Shown: piece by piece, positions 34,225 through 44,239 of the stretch
Numbering within the stretch: position 1 is the stretch's first letter
Layout of the letters: each line of letters starts with the position of its first letter
NCBI GenBank assembly: GCA_017849555.1
Contig: JAFIGU010000003.1
Coordinates: forward strand, 1-64,000
DNA from: Sphingomonas sp.
GTDB lineage: Bacteria > Pseudomonadota > Alphaproteobacteria > Sphingomonadales > Sphingomonadaceae
Reading direction: 5' to 3'
Length of the DNA stretch: 64,000 nt
Notes under the pieces: generated by a model
What the model saw: the letters and a program-made list of their open reading frames with translations, nothing else
Database searches by the model: none
Told to the model about the DNA's origin: nothing
Position numbers and translations under genes: made by a program

Positions 34225-34393
34225 ATGCCGGCGTGGCGCGGGTATGAGGCGGCGCGGCGCGAGACGATGCTGCTGTCGCACGATCCGACCCTCGCCTCCG
34301 ATCCCGATCCCGATCGCGTCGAGCGGCTGCTCTGGGCGGAAAGCAATGCGGCCGGATCAGGCGGCCACGAACATCTCACAGCGCGCGGAAGGT
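34225..34393 (+). pseudogene. Carboxylesterase, C-terminal fragment
   Basis: 56 codons reading MPAWRGYEAARRETMLLSH, then DPDRVERLLWAE. This closely matches the last 54 residues of the intact esterase at 22548-24119 (LPAWRGYEAMRRETMVLSH and DPDRVERLIWAG). The first nine tenths of the gene are missing. Its end overlaps the GH43 gene on the other strand by 18 bp. Confidence 0.8.
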
Positions 34394-35968
34394 GAAATCC
34401 CTGAAGCGCGCCTCCCCCGTGCCCGCGGCGTAAAGCGCGGGGCGCAGCATCAGGAAGCCGCCGCGCACATTGTGATGATAGCCGGAGACCTCCATCCCGC
34501 GATCGAAGCGCGTCCAGCTACGCCCGCCGTCGCCGCTGATATGATAGGAGACGATATGCCGGTCGTTGGTCACGCGCATCCGCATCCGGCGACCGTGCGG
34601 ATTGGCGGGCCGGCCCCGCTCCGCGCCATATTGATGCGTCACGAACCGCGCCGCGTCGAATCCCAGCCCGCAATAGAGCCGGTCGTCGTAGAAGAGCAGC
34701 AGCCCGGCGGTGACGCCGGGATCGATCTCGATATCGCATTCGAACCGATAGGCCTGGTCCCCTGCGATCAGCATCAGCGGCGATGAATCGTGCGGCGCGA
34801 TGCCCTTGGCGCGGAGATACAACGCCCCGTCCGCAACCCGCGCGCGCTCGCTTTCCCCCACTGCGGGGCGGAAGAAATTCCATTTCCGGCCGAGCGCCAG
34901 CGTCGCGAAATCGTCCGACAATGTTTGTCCGTGCGGCAGCGCCCGCCCACCCCGCGGCTTGGGCAGCGGCGCCGACAGATCGCCGCCGCGCATACGGAAC
35001 CAGCCGCCCGCGGTCCATTCGACCGGATCGAGCAACGCCTGCCGGCCCAGCGTCCAATAGCCATTCTCATAGCCGTGATAGACCGACCACCAGCTTCCAT
35101 CGGGCCCCTCGACCAGACTGGCATGCCCGCGCGACCACCAGCGCTCGGCCTCGTCGCGGGTGCGCACCACCGGATTGGCGGGGTCATTCTCCCACGGTCC
35201 GTGAATCGAGCGCGATCGGGCAACGATCACCATATGCCCGGTCGGCGGCCCGGCCGTCCCGCCGACCGCGGTGATCATGTAATAATAGCCGTTGTGGCGG
35301 TGGATCTTCGGCCCTTCGGGCGAGAAGCTCTCGACCACCCAGTCCGCCGGATAATGCCATGGATCATAGACATGCTCGACCACGCCGGCGAGCGACAGCC
35401 CGTCGTCGCTCAGCCGCACGCGATCGCCGCCCGACAGGAACAGCCAGCGCGACCCGTCCTCGCCGACTGCGTGGCACGGATCGATATGGCCGTGCAGGTC
35501 GAGGTCGATCGGATCGCTCCACGGCCCGTCGATATGATCCGCCCATAGCACGTAGATCGTGTCGGGCGTCGCCTTGACCGGCACGTAGAGGAAATAGCGG
35601 CCCTTGTGCTTTTCGAGGCTGACCGCCCACACCGACCCGATATTGCGGGTGAGCGCCGCCCCGCGCGGCTGCCAGTTCACCAGATCGCGGCTGTGCCAGA
35701 TCGTCGGCCCGGGATAGCTGTCGAACGACGAGAAGGTCATGTAATAATCCGCGCCGTCCTTGAGGATCGCGGGATCGGGATGATCCCCGGCGAGGATCGG
35801 GTTGAGGAAGCGCCCGTCGCCGAGATCGGCAATCCGCTGATTATCTGCCCCGCGCCGCCATGACGTCACCGCGGCGGGTGCGTGGCTCGCCGCGGCGGAG
35901 GCGCCAAGCCCCGTCAGCCCCAGCCCGGCGACCCCGCCGGCGAGCAGATCGCGCCGATTGACCGCCAT
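34376..35968 (-). CDS. Glycoside hydrolase family 43, Tat-exported
   Basis: A 530-aa protein with twin-arginine signal (NRRDLLAGGVAGLGLTG, residues 4-20), a five-bladed propeller GH43 domain and a C-terminal beta-sandwich. The three acidic residues are visible: Asp65 (DHPDPAIL), Asp163 (GHIDPCHAV) and Glu218 (ESFSPEGPKI). Family members are beta-xylosidases or alpha-arabinofuranosidases. It is the last gene of the receptor-esterase-GH43 operon (1-bp TGATG overlap with the esterase) and should trim side chains of xylan or pectin oligosaccharides in the periplasm. Confidence 0.88.
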   Translation of the reverse strand: MAVNRRDLLAGGVAGLGLTGLGASAAASHAPAAVTSWRRGADNQRIADLGDGRFLNPILAGDHPDPAILKDGADYYMTFSSFDSYPGPTIWHSRDLVNWQPRGAALTRNIGSVWAVSLEKHKGRYFLYVPVKATPDTIYVLWADHIDGPWSDPIDLDLHGHIDPCHAVGEDGSRWLFLSGGDRVRLSDDGLSLAGVVEHVYDPWHYPADWVVESFSPEGPKIHRHNGYYYMITAVGGTAGPPTGHMVIVARSRSIHGPWENDPANPVVRTRDEAERWWSRGHASLVEGPDGSWWSVYHGYENGYWTLGRQALLDPVEWTAGGWFRMRGGDLSAPLPKPRGGRALPHGQTLSDDFATLALGRKWNFFRPAVGESERARVADGALYLRAKGIAPHDSSPLMLIAGDQAYRFECDIEIDPGVTAGLLLFYDDRLYCGLGFDAARFVTHQYGAERGRPANPHGRRMRMRVTNDRHIVSYHISGDGGRSWTRFDRGMEVSGYHHNVRGGFLMLRPALYAAGTGEARFRDFTFRAL

Positions 35969-36939
35969 CAGCCCAGCCCCTGCGTGCGCGCCCAGGCGTG
36001 GAACAGTTCGGGCCAGACCGCCACCGGCTTGCCCGCCGCGCGGCGCAGCCCGAAGCCGTGGCCGCCGTGGGTGAACAGATGCGTCTCGACCGCCACCCCC
36101 GCGCGCTTCAGCGCCGCGCGCAATTCGATGCTGTTTTCGGCCGGCACGACATCATCGTCGTCGGCATGAAGCAGGAAACAGGGCGGCGTATCGCGCGTGA
36201 CGTTGGCGGCCGGCGTGTGACGCCGTTCGAGCGCTGGCGAAGCATCGGCGCCGATCAGCAACCGGCGCGAGCCGGAATGCGCCAACGGCGCGGCCATCGA
36301 TTGCACCGCATAGATCGGCGCGGCGATATCCGGGCGCGCGCTCAGCGCGTCGGCGGCGTCGACCGGCGTATAGGTCGGCAGCGCGAACCGGGTCGCGAGA
36401 TCGGCGCAGACATGCCCGCCCGCCGAAAAGCCCATCGCCGCCACCCGCTCCGGCCGGATGCCGTAATCGCGCGCACGGGCGCGGATCAGCCGCATCGCGC
36501 GCTGGGCGTCCGACAGAGCGACCTCCGGCCCCGCCGCCCAGCCTTCGCCGGGCAAGCGATAGAAGAGGACGAACACGGTATAGCCGCGCGCCGACAGCCA
36601 GCGCCCGATCTCATACCCCTCCTTGTCGATCACCACCCAGCGATAGCCGCCGCCCGGGGTGACGAGAACCGCGGACCCGTTCGGGGTCGCCGGGCGGAAG
36701 ACGATCATGCGCGGGCGCGTGATGCCATAGACCGCGCGGTCGCGGAGCGCGGGATCGGGACTGCGCTCCTCGATCGTCTCGCGCGGCGGCGTCGCCGGTA
36801 TCCCCGGCGCGCCGTTCGGCCAGAGGTCGATCGTCTCGCCCGGATCGGTCGAGGCCGGCGCCACCGTCGCAGGGAGGCGCGCGGCAAGGCCGGTGGCGAG
36901 CGTCGCGCCGAGCGCGTCGCGGCGGGTGATGCCCGACAT
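35968..36939 (-). CDS. Tat-exported alpha/beta hydrolase, acetyl-xylan-esterase-like
   Basis: A 323-aa esterase. Signal MSGITRRDALGATLATGLAA has the twin arginine. Further motifs are DLWPNGAPG, VTPGGGYRWVVIDKEG (oxyanion region), nucleophile GFSAGGH, acid in HADDDDVVP and His in HGGHGFGL. It resembles deacetylating esterases of xylan/pectin clusters. It begins 8 bp after the TonB receptor stop and overlaps GH43 by one base. It probably removes acetyl groups from imported oligosaccharides so that GH43 and others can act. Confidence 0.87.
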   Translation of the reverse strand: MSGITRRDALGATLATGLAARLPATVAPASTDPGETIDLWPNGAPGIPATPPRETIEERSPDPALRDRAVYGITRPRMIVFRPATPNGSAVLVTPGGGYRWVVIDKEGYEIGRWLSARGYTVFVLFYRLPGEGWAAGPEVALSDAQRAMRLIRARARDYGIRPERVAAMGFSAGGHVCADLATRFALPTYTPVDAADALSARPDIAAPIYAVQSMAAPLAHSGSRRLLIGADASPALERRHTPAANVTRDTPPCFLLHADDDDVVPAENSIELRAALKRAGVAVETHLFTHGGHGFGLRRAAGKPVAVWPELFHAWARTQGLG

Positions 36940-36947
36940 GGTTTCGC

Positions 36948-39830
36948 TTACATCTTGAACCGCGCCCCGATCAGGATCGTGCGCCCGAAATGGTTGTTCT
37001 CGTAATTCCGGTTCGCGTCGATATCGGTGTAGCGATAGCGATAGGTGTCGAGCAGGTTGTTGCCCTCCAGCGATACTTCGATCGCGTCGGTCAGCTTGTA
37101 GCGCATCGAGGCATCGAGGTTGGTCGTCGGGCCATAGCCTTCGAAGACGTTGCCGGTCGCGCTATTGGCATCGATATATGCCCCGCGATAGCTCGCCATC
37201 ACACGCGCGCTGAACCGGCCGTCGTCATAATAGAGCGTACCGTTATAGGCCTGCTTCGACACGCCGAACAACGTGCCGGTACGCACCGCGTCGACCAGCT
37301 TGCCGTTGGGCACCACCACCGGCCCCTGAACCTTGTAGGTAGCGCTCGAGTCGATGAAGGTCGCGTTGCCGAGCACGCCGAAATTGCCGAGGATGCCGCT
37401 GGCGAACACCTTGAACGGCAATTGCAGCGCGATTTCCACGCCCTTCAGCGTCGCGCCCGAGCCGTTGACGTTGGTGGTGATCGTATAGATCTGGTTCGGA
37501 TCGAAATTGATATAGGCGGGCGAGCTGGGCAGCAGCGCCTCCTTGGGCAGCCCGGTCGACGCATAGGTCGCCGAATAGGCCTGGGAGACCGGGAAGCTCT
37601 CGATCTTCTTGACGAAGCCCGCGACCGAGAAGATCGCCCCCGGCGCGAAATACCATTCGGCGCCGAGATCGAAATTGGTCGCGCGATACGGCTGGAGATC
37701 GGGGTTGCCGTAGCTGATCTTGTAGTTGAAGCCGTCGACCGACCCGCCCGGAGTGAGATTGCCCAGCGTCGGGCGCGTCATCACCTTGGCGATCGCGGCG
37801 CGGATGATGACGCTTTTGACCGGATAGAGCGCGAGGTTGAACGACGGCAGCCAATCGTCATAGCTGCGCGCGATCGTCCGCGAGATCGGTCCGAGGATGC
37901 CGGTCGAACGCTGTCCGGTATGCGCGTAACGGATACCCGCATTGCCCGCATAATCGAGGCCGAGGATCGTTCCCTTCACATCGACCTGCATATAGCCGCC
38001 CGAGGTGGTTTCCTGCACCGAGCGGATATTGCCGACGTCGGGGGTCAGCGCGCGCGAATAGAGCTTGGTATAGTCCGCGGCATTGGCGAGGTTCGCGACC
38101 AGCCATTGCGTCGTGGTGCCCGCCGGCTGCCCGGCATTGCCCAAAGTGAACAGCTGGGTCAGATTGCCGTCGACCGGGAAACCATAGACCGCATTCGGCC
38201 CGAGCGTGCCGTTGGGCGAGCAGGTGATCGTGCCGAGCACCAGATCCTTGCCGCCGTTGCCGCACACCGCGGTATCGCGGGTGTAACCGGTCGTGTCGAA
38301 ATTGAACCGGCGCCACATCCCGCCGAGCTTGAGCTGGAACCCCTCAGTCACATCCCATTCGGTGCGCAACTGGACGGTCTTGAAGCGGTTGACCACATCC
38401 GACGGCCGGTCACGGATTTCAGCGAGCTGGAAATTCGCGGGATCGGTAACGCTGGTGCCGAAGGCCAGTTTCGGCGCCTTCATGTTGCTGTAATCGTAGG
38501 AGTAACCGTTCGCATCCCGATCATCGAGCACGATCGTCGTCTCGACCGGAATATTGGCATCCGATTTCGAAATCCCGCCGAGCAACGTGAAGCGGAAATT
38601 GTCCGTCACGTCCTGATCCCAGGTGCCGCCGACCTGATAGAATTCGGTCGACGATTTACGCAGATAATGTTCTGTCCGCACATAGGCATTATTGAGCGTC
38701 GCCGAGACCATATTGTTGTTGGCGTCATACACCGGGTTGACGACGTCGATCGACCGCTCGTTGGAGCGGAGCAGCACCTCGCCCCAGGATTCCTCGCGGG
38801 TCTCCTTGAACTTCGAATAAAGCGCGTCGATCGAGATCTTGGTCCGGTCGGTCGGCGCGAACTGCACCGATCCGGTGATGCCCAATCGGTCGCGGTCGTG
38901 CCGCACGAGCCCGTAGCGCGGGATGCGCGGGTGGAAGCCGAGCGAGGCCTGATTGCACGCCGCATTATTGTTATAGACCCCGCCCGAATAAAGCTTGGGC
39001 GCAGGATTGGTGGCGCTGACGCTATAGCAGGCGTTGCCGTTGACGCTGTTGAACGGCGTCTGCACCCAGCGCACCGAATTGTTGCCCAGCTCAAAATTGT
39101 CGGTGGTCTGATACGCCGCCGACAGCGAGACGCCGAACGTCCCCGCCTCGTTGCGATAGCTCACCAGCCCGGCGAGGCGCGGCCCCCAATTCTTGCTGAG
39201 ATCGTTATAGCTCGCCACCGCCGAGCCCACCACCGTCACCCCGGGCTTCTTGGCCGCAAGCGGATTGCCGGTGTTGAGATCGACCACTGCGCCGAGCGAG
39301 CCTTCGTCGAGCGAGGCTTCCGCGGTCTTGTGGACCACGATCGAATTGAACAGCTCCGACGCGAAGACGTTGAAATCGAATGCGCGATCGCGGTTCGACG
39401 AGGCGCCGTCGGTTGCCGTCGCAACGGTTTCCAGCCCGTTGACGCGGACGCGGGTGAATTGCGCGCCGAGCCCGCGCACGGTGATCGCCCGCCCCTCGCC
39501 CGCGTCGCGCTGGATCGAGATGCCGGGGATGCGCTGGAGCGATTCAGCGAGATTCTGGTCGGGGAATTTGGCGATATCCTCCGCGACGATCGCATCGACC
39601 GCCGAAATCGTGTCGCGCTTCACGTTGAGCGCCGCCTCGAGCGACTGGCGGAAGCCGGTGACGACGATATCGCCGGCGGCAGCGGGACTGGCGGGGCTCT
39701 CGGGCGGCGGCGCGGCGGGCGCCGCCCCCTGCTCCTGCGCCAGCGCACTTGCCGGCATGAGCAGGGCGAGCGCCAGCGCGGTGGCCGAAATGCCCTGCAT
39801 CCCGCGGATACGTGCCGACGCTTTCGTCAT
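36948..39830 (-). CDS. TonB-dependent receptor of the uronate module
   Basis: A 960-aa receptor of the large sugar-associated type (TonB-Xanth-Caul-like). It has a signal peptide ending ALAQ, plug beginning DIVVTGFRQSLEAALNVKRDT and AEDIAKFPDQNLAESLQRIPGISI, and C-terminal RFKM. ATG 39830 follows GAGAGAGGGAAT. Its promoter carries two copies of the uronate-module operator (39864 and 40012). It heads the receptor-esterase-GH43 operon and likely imports acidic oligosaccharides from pectin or glucuronoxylan. Confidence 0.93.
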   Translation of the reverse strand: MTKASARIRGMQGISATALALALLMPASALAQEQGAAPAAPPPESPASPAAAGDIVVTGFRQSLEAALNVKRDTISAVDAIVAEDIAKFPDQNLAESLQRIPGISIQRDAGEGRAITVRGLGAQFTRVRVNGLETVATATDGASSNRDRAFDFNVFASELFNSIVVHKTAEASLDEGSLGAVVDLNTGNPLAAKKPGVTVVGSAVASYNDLSKNWGPRLAGLVSYRNEAGTFGVSLSAAYQTTDNFELGNNSVRWVQTPFNSVNGNACYSVSATNPAPKLYSGGVYNNNAACNQASLGFHPRIPRYGLVRHDRDRLGITGSVQFAPTDRTKISIDALYSKFKETREESWGEVLLRSNERSIDVVNPVYDANNNMVSATLNNAYVRTEHYLRKSSTEFYQVGGTWDQDVTDNFRFTLLGGISKSDANIPVETTIVLDDRDANGYSYDYSNMKAPKLAFGTSVTDPANFQLAEIRDRPSDVVNRFKTVQLRTEWDVTEGFQLKLGGMWRRFNFDTTGYTRDTAVCGNGGKDLVLGTITCSPNGTLGPNAVYGFPVDGNLTQLFTLGNAGQPAGTTTQWLVANLANAADYTKLYSRALTPDVGNIRSVQETTSGGYMQVDVKGTILGLDYAGNAGIRYAHTGQRSTGILGPISRTIARSYDDWLPSFNLALYPVKSVIIRAAIAKVMTRPTLGNLTPGGSVDGFNYKISYGNPDLQPYRATNFDLGAEWYFAPGAIFSVAGFVKKIESFPVSQAYSATYASTGLPKEALLPSSPAYINFDPNQIYTITTNVNGSGATLKGVEIALQLPFKVFASGILGNFGVLGNATFIDSSATYKVQGPVVVPNGKLVDAVRTGTLFGVSKQAYNGTLYYDDGRFSARVMASYRGAYIDANSATGNVFEGYGPTTNLDASMRYKLTDAIEVSLEGNNLLDTYRYRYTDIDANRNYENNHFGRTILIGARFKM

Positions 39831-39863
39831 ATTCCCTCTCTCTCCCCGCGCCATGCGCGTCCC

Positions 39864-39877
39864 TGACACCGGTTTCG
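39864..39877. promoter_or_regulatory. Operator palindrome, uronate regulon, site 1
   Basis: TGACACCGGTTTCG, 34 bp upstream of the receptor start. One of five near-identical copies with a central CCGG. Confidence 0.65.
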
Positions 39878-40011
39878 CACGCTGATGCGATTCCGGCGCT
39901 GAAAACCGACTGTCGGGGAGGGACAGAGTGCCCTTTCGAGGCGCTTCCGGGTGATCCTCCCCGCTTTCCGGCGACTCTATGGCCGCCTTAGAGTTGCTAT
40001 TTGACCGGCAT

Positions 40012-40025
40012 GGTAACCGGTGTCA
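40012..40025. promoter_or_regulatory. Operator palindrome, uronate regulon, site 2
   Basis: GGTAACCGGTGTCA, the same motif in reverse orientation, 148 bp from site 1 in the same receptor promoter. The pair could support repressor looping. The rest of 39831-40057 has no gene. Confidence 0.65.
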
Positions 40026-40057
40026 ACAGCAAATAGCGAAGCGCGATCGGCACGAAA

Positions 40058-41623
40058 TCATGTTCCCGGCTGGATATAGGGAATGCGGGCGAACAGCTCG
40101 CGCTGCCAGCCGCGCGGATCGTCTTCGACCCGCGATCGCGCGTCGAAGATCATCGTTGCGCGCCGCGTCAGATCGTAACGCGGCCACGGCGTCAGCCCCG
40201 ACCGGTTGGGATCGCCGCCGGCGGCGAAGGCGGTGAAGCGATCCTGCATCGCGCGGCTCGCCGCCTGTGCGTCCGCGCCGGTTCCGGTCTGCGATCCCGT
40301 CGCGCCCAAGGTGCCGAACACCAGCGGAATATCCATCGTGTGAAAGGCGCCGCGGCGCGGATCGCTGCGCGAGGCGAAATCGACCTGATAGACCCAGGCC
40401 GGCACCCCGGCGGCGGCGCGCGCCTCCGCCTCGATCACCTGCCCGCGCCAGCTGCGCGCGGCCGTCGTCGCGCCGTAGAAGACGTCGCTCGGCGACCAGG
40501 ACGGGTAATGCGCGCGATATTGCGCGACGACCCATTCGGGCAGGGCATCGATCCGCATCTCGGGCGCGATCCGCGCAGCGAGATTGTCCCAGTCGAGATC
40601 GCGCATCTTCGCAGAATCCGACGGAATGAACGCACGGGTTTCGTCGCGGACATTGCCCAGCATCATCGGGATGCCGTTCCCCAGCGGGTTGGCGTCGGGC
40701 CAGAACGGGTGGCGGGTCAGCCAGCGCATATCGAGCACCGGCCCGAAATAGACCCCGCCCGGCATGATCGGATCCCGCGCGTCGAGCGCGGCGACCAGTC
40801 GCTCGACCGGCATCGCGCGCAGCGGCGAAAGGTCTCCCTCCCCCAACCCCAATTTCGCCAGATAGGCGCGCGCGCGTTCGGTGGCGTGGAGCGGGCCCGA
40901 GGCGGTGACCTGCTGCCCGCTCATCGTCGTGGCGCGGTGGAACAGCCCCTTGGCGGCGTCCATCCCCATCAGGGTGGCGATCTTCGCCCCGCCGCCCGAC
41001 TGGCCGAACAGCATCACCCGCCCCGGATCGCCGCCGAACGCCGCGATATTGTCGCGCACCCACTGCAGGGCGAGGACAAGATCGAGCTGCCCGGCATTGC
41101 CGCTATCGGCGAAGCGCGGGTCGAGCCGCGAGAGATAGAGATAGCCGAGCGCGTTGAGCCGGTGGTTGACGGTGACCACCACCGCCTCGCCGCGCGCAGC
41201 GAGCGCCTGCCCGTCGTTGAGCGGATCGGTGACGCTGCCGTTGGAATAGGCGCCGCCGTGGACATAGAGCATCACCGGCCGCCGCGCACGCGGGTCGGTC
41301 TCCGGGGTCCAGATGTTGAGGAACAGGCAATCCTCATCCTGCGGCCCATAAGGTCCCTGTTGCGGGCAGACCGCGCCGAAGCGGTCCGCAACGATCGTGC
41401 GACCCGGCTCGGCGACCCCGACCGGCGCGCGAAACCGCTCGGCGCGGCCGTAGCGGATGCCGCGAAACGCCCGCACCCCGTTCTCGCGCGTGCCGAGGAA
41501 GCTGCCGGCGGCGGTCCGCACCGGCGCGTCGCCCATCGCCCCCCGCGCCACGCCGGGGAGGGTCAGCAGCGCCGCCCCTGCCCCGATCGCGCCGCGCCGG
41601 GTCCAGCCGTCACCGCCGGACAT
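40058..41623 (-). CDS. Exported type-B carboxylesterase of the uronate module
   Basis: A 521-aa carboxylesterase with RR-type signal (TRRGAIGAGAALLTLPG, residues 8-24), YVHGGAYSNG oxyanion region, nucleophile GQSGGG (Ser209), and EDCLFLNIW. ATG 41623 overlaps the kdgK stop by 14 bp; a longer frame would run through kdgK. It is the last gene of the uxaC-kduI-kduD-kdgK operon. It may cleave methyl, acetyl or feruloyl esters of uronate-containing oligosaccharides. Only a distant relative of the esterase at 22548. Confidence 0.85.
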   Translation of the reverse strand: MSGGDGWTRRGAIGAGAALLTLPGVARGAMGDAPVRTAAGSFLGTRENGVRAFRGIRYGRAERFRAPVGVAEPGRTIVADRFGAVCPQQGPYGPQDEDCLFLNIWTPETDPRARRPVMLYVHGGAYSNGSVTDPLNDGQALAARGEAVVVTVNHRLNALGYLYLSRLDPRFADSGNAGQLDLVLALQWVRDNIAAFGGDPGRVMLFGQSGGGAKIATLMGMDAAKGLFHRATTMSGQQVTASGPLHATERARAYLAKLGLGEGDLSPLRAMPVERLVAALDARDPIMPGGVYFGPVLDMRWLTRHPFWPDANPLGNGIPMMLGNVRDETRAFIPSDSAKMRDLDWDNLAARIAPEMRIDALPEWVVAQYRAHYPSWSPSDVFYGATTAARSWRGQVIEAEARAAAGVPAWVYQVDFASRSDPRRGAFHTMDIPLVFGTLGATGSQTGTGADAQAASRAMQDRFTAFAAGGDPNRSGLTPWPRYDLTRRATMIFDARSRVEDDPRGWQRELFARIPYIQPGT

Positions 41624-42620
41624 CGCGCCCGCCGTCGAGGAAAGCGTCGATGTCGGCCTGACGGAACAGCGCGGCATCGCCGGGGATCGAGTGTTTGAGC
41701 GCGGCAAGCGCAAGCCCGCCATGCGCCGCGGCGGCGATATCCTGTCCGCTTTCGAACGCGTGGAGCACCCCGGCGGCAAAGGCGTCGCCGCCGCCGACGC
41801 GATCGACGATCCCGGCGAGTTCGATCTCCTCGGTCTGCGCCGCGCCGTCGCGGGTATCGATCCGCGCCGACAGCCGGTGGAGATCGACATGCGCGACCGC
41901 GCGCGCGGTCGAGGCGATCGTCTTGAGCTTGGGGAAGGCGTCGAACGCCGCTTCGGCCGCCTCGCGACGACGCCCCTCCCCCGCAAAGTCGTCGCGCCCG
42001 AGCAGCAGGGCGATATCGCGGTGGTTGCCGAACATCAGATCGGCGTGGGCGACGATCCCCGACAGGATCGCGCGCGGGTCGCCGTCCCACCGCCCCCATA
42101 ATTTGCCGCGCCAATTGCCGTCGAACGATATCGCGATGTCGCGCGCCGCCGCCGCCTCGACCGCGGCGAGCGCGCTGCGCGCCGGCACCGGCCCCAGCGC
42201 CGGGGTGATCCCCGAAAGATGCAGCCGCGTCACCCCGTCGAGCAGCCGATCCCAGTCCCAGCTCTCCGCCGGTGCCTCGGCGAAGGCCGAACCGGCGCGG
42301 TCGTAGACCACCTCGGTCGCGCGCAGCCCGGCGCCGTTGGTGACGAAATACAGCCCCATCCGTTCGCCGCCGGTGGCGATATGGCGCACGTCGACCCCGG
42401 CGCCGCGCAATCTGGCGATCGCTGCGCGGCCGAGATCATTGTCGGGCACCCGGCTGGCGAAACCGACCTGATGCCCGAGCAGGGCGAGCTGGGTCGCGAC
42501 ATTGGCCTCGGCGCCCGCCACCCACACGTCGAAGCGCGGGGTCTGGAGCAGCAATTCGCGCCCCGGCGGCGACAGCCGCAGCATGATCTCCCCGAAGGCG
42601 AGAATGCGTGGGGCGGTCAT
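41610..42620 (-). CDS. kdgK: 2-keto-3-deoxygluconate kinase (PfkB family)
   Basis: A 336-aa PfkB-family sugar kinase: AFGEIMLRLSPPG at the N-terminus, GAEANVATQLALLG, and the ATP/anion-hole signature DRVGGGDAFAAGVLHA with the catalytic Asp. Context with KduD, KduI, UxaC and UxaA identifies the substrate as 2-keto-3-deoxy-gluconate. Its product KDPG would go to an Eda aldolase not present in this window. ATG 42620 overlaps the kduD stop by 4 bp. Confidence 0.9.
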   Translation of the reverse strand: MTAPRILAFGEIMLRLSPPGRELLLQTPRFDVWVAGAEANVATQLALLGHQVGFASRVPDNDLGRAAIARLRGAGVDVRHIATGGERMGLYFVTNGAGLRATEVVYDRAGSAFAEAPAESWDWDRLLDGVTRLHLSGITPALGPVPARSALAAVEAAAARDIAISFDGNWRGKLWGRWDGDPRAILSGIVAHADLMFGNHRDIALLLGRDDFAGEGRRREAAEAAFDAFPKLKTIASTARAVAHVDLHRLSARIDTRDGAAQTEEIELAGIVDRVGGGDAFAAGVLHAFESGQDIAAAAHGGLALAALKHSIPGDAALFRQADIDAFLDGGRDVRR

Positions 42621-43381
42621 CGCGCCAGCCACCCGCCGTCGACCGCCAGGATATGCCCCTGGACATAGGCCGCGGCATCCGAGGCGAGGAACACCGCCGC
42701 CCCGCCGAGATCGGCCGCATCGCCCCAGCGCCCCGCCGGGATGCGGTCGAGGATCGCCTTGTTGCGCCCCTCGTCGGCCTGCAGCGCGGCGGTATTGTTG
42801 GTCGCGATATAGCCGGGCGCGATCGCGTTGACCGTCACCCCCTTCGCCGCCCATTCGTTGGCGAGCAATTTGGTCAGCCCGCCGACCCCGGATTTGGACG
42901 CGGTATAGCTCGGCACACGAATCCCTCCCTGAAAGGTGAGCATCGAGGCGATGTTGATGATCCGGCCATAGCCCGCCGCGATCATATGCCGCCCCGCCGC
43001 CTGGCTGAGAAAGAACACCGATTTGAGGTTGGTATCGACCACCGCATCCCAATCCGCCTCGGTAAAGTCCACCGCATCGGCGCGGCGGATGATCCCGGCA
43101 TTGTTGACCAGAATATGCAAGCCGCCGAGCCGCGCCACCGTCTCGTCCACCACGCGCTGCACCGGCTCGATCGTCGACAGATCGGCGGCGACGACCTCGG
43201 CGCGCCGGCCAAGGTCGCGGATCTTGCCCACGGTCTCCTCGGCCGGGGTGCGCCCGACGCAGGCAACGTCCGCGCCCGCCGCGGCGAGCGCCACCGCGAT
43301 CGCCTGCCCGATCCCGGTATTGGCGCCGGTGACGATCGCAACCCGCCCTGAAAGATCAAAGGGATGTGCCACAGTTTTCAC
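42617..43381 (-). CDS. kduD: 2-deoxy-D-gluconate 3-dehydrogenase / 2-dehydro-3-deoxygluconate 5-dehydrogenase (KduD)
   Basis: A 254-aa classical [11 protein letters not shown] (19-26), NNAG, Ser146, Tyr159, Lys163 and the KduD-like tail [25 protein letters not shown]. It reduces 3-deoxy-hexosulosonate (DKII) to 2-keto-3-deoxygluconate with NAD(P)H. GTG 43381 overlaps the kduI stop (GTGA). It sits between kduI and kdgK in pathway order. Confidence 0.92.
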   Translation of the reverse strand: MKTVAHPFDLSGRVAIVTGANTGIGQAIAVALAAAGADVACVGRTPAEETVGKIRDLGRRAEVVAADLSTIEPVQRVVDETVARLGGLHILVNNAGIIRRADAVDFTEADWDAVVDTNLKSVFFLSQAAGRHMIAAGYGRIINIASMLTFQGGIRVPSYTASKSGVGGLTKLLANEWAAKGVTVNAIAPGYIATNNTAALQADEGRNKAILDRIPAGRWGDAADLGGAAVFLASDAAAYVQGHILAVDGGWLAR

Positions 43382-44220
43382 GCCAGTTGGCAGATATCGA
43401 GGACATTCATGTCGGTATAATCCTGATTCTCCCCGGCCATCGCCCAGATGAAAGCATAGGATTTGGTCCCCGCCCCCATATGGATCGACCAGGGCGGGGA
43501 AATCACCGCTTCCTCATTCTGCATCACGATATGCCGCGTCGCTTCGCCCTCGCCCATGAAATGCATCACGCGATCACTGTCGAGATTGTCGAGCTCGAAG
43601 TAGAAATAGATTTCCGAACGGCGCTCGTGAACATGCGGCGGCATCGTATTCCACACGCTGCCTTGCTTGAGCACCGTCAGCCCCATGACGAGCTGCGCGC
43701 TGTCGCACACGCCGGGGATGACGAGCTGGTAGATCGTCCGCTCGTTGCTCTCGGCCAGGCTTCCGCGATCGAGCGCATTGGCGTCCGCGATGCCCAATTT
43801 GCGCGTGGTGAACGCCTTATGCGCCGGGCACGATGCGAGATAGAAGCGCGCGCCCTTGCCCGAAAACAGCACCTCCTTCGCACCCATCGTCACATAGAGG
43901 CAATCCTTGTTGCCGAGCGTGAACGCCTCGCCGTCGACGGTGACCGTTCCCTCCACCGCGCCGACATTGACGATCGCCAGCTCGCGCCGCTCGAGGAACG
44001 GATGCCCCGCCGCCGAGGCGGGCTCGGTCTGATCGGGCAGCTTGACCGGGGCATCGGCCACCGCGACGCCGCCGATCACGAAGCGATCGGCATGGGTATA
44101 ATTGAGCACGCATTCGCCGGCGCGGAACAGCCCCTGGATCAGATAGCGGTCACGCAATTCCTCGTTCGACACGCATTCCATCATGTCGGGATGCGTCGCG
44201 TAATAGGTCCGGTCGTACAT
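43378..44220 (-). CDS. kduI: 5-keto-4-deoxyuronate isomerase
   Basis: A 280-aa cupin-fold isomerase (family length about 278). Metal ligands lie in [17 protein letters not shown] and [12 protein letters not shown]. It converts 5-keto-4-deoxyuronate (from unsaturated uronates made by pectate or other lyases) to DKII. ATG 44220 has AGGAG 7 bp upstream; a longer frame to 44250 overlaps uxaC and is rejected. Its presence implies that lyase products, not only free uronates, are consumed. Confidence 0.94.
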   Translation of the reverse strand: MYDRTYYATHPDMMECVSNEELRDRYLIQGLFRAGECVLNYTHADRFVIGGVAVADAPVKLPDQTEPASAAGHPFLERRELAIVNVGAVEGTVTVDGEAFTLGNKDCLYVTMGAKEVLFSGKGARFYLASCPAHKAFTTRKLGIADANALDRGSLAESNERTIYQLVIPGVCDSAQLVMGLTVLKQGSVWNTMPPHVHERRSEIYFYFELDNLDSDRVMHFMGEGEATRHIVMQNEEAVISPPWSIHMGAGTKSYAFIWAMAGENQDYTDMNVLDICQLA

Positions 44221-44239
44221 CGTCAAACTCCTGGGAAAA

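Noticed and set aside
36990..39866. A 958-codon open frame antisense to the large TonB receptor
   Set aside because: Composition is Arg/His/Asp-rich without any domain motif; it mirrors the codon pattern of the receptor on the other strand, as expected in high-GC DNA.
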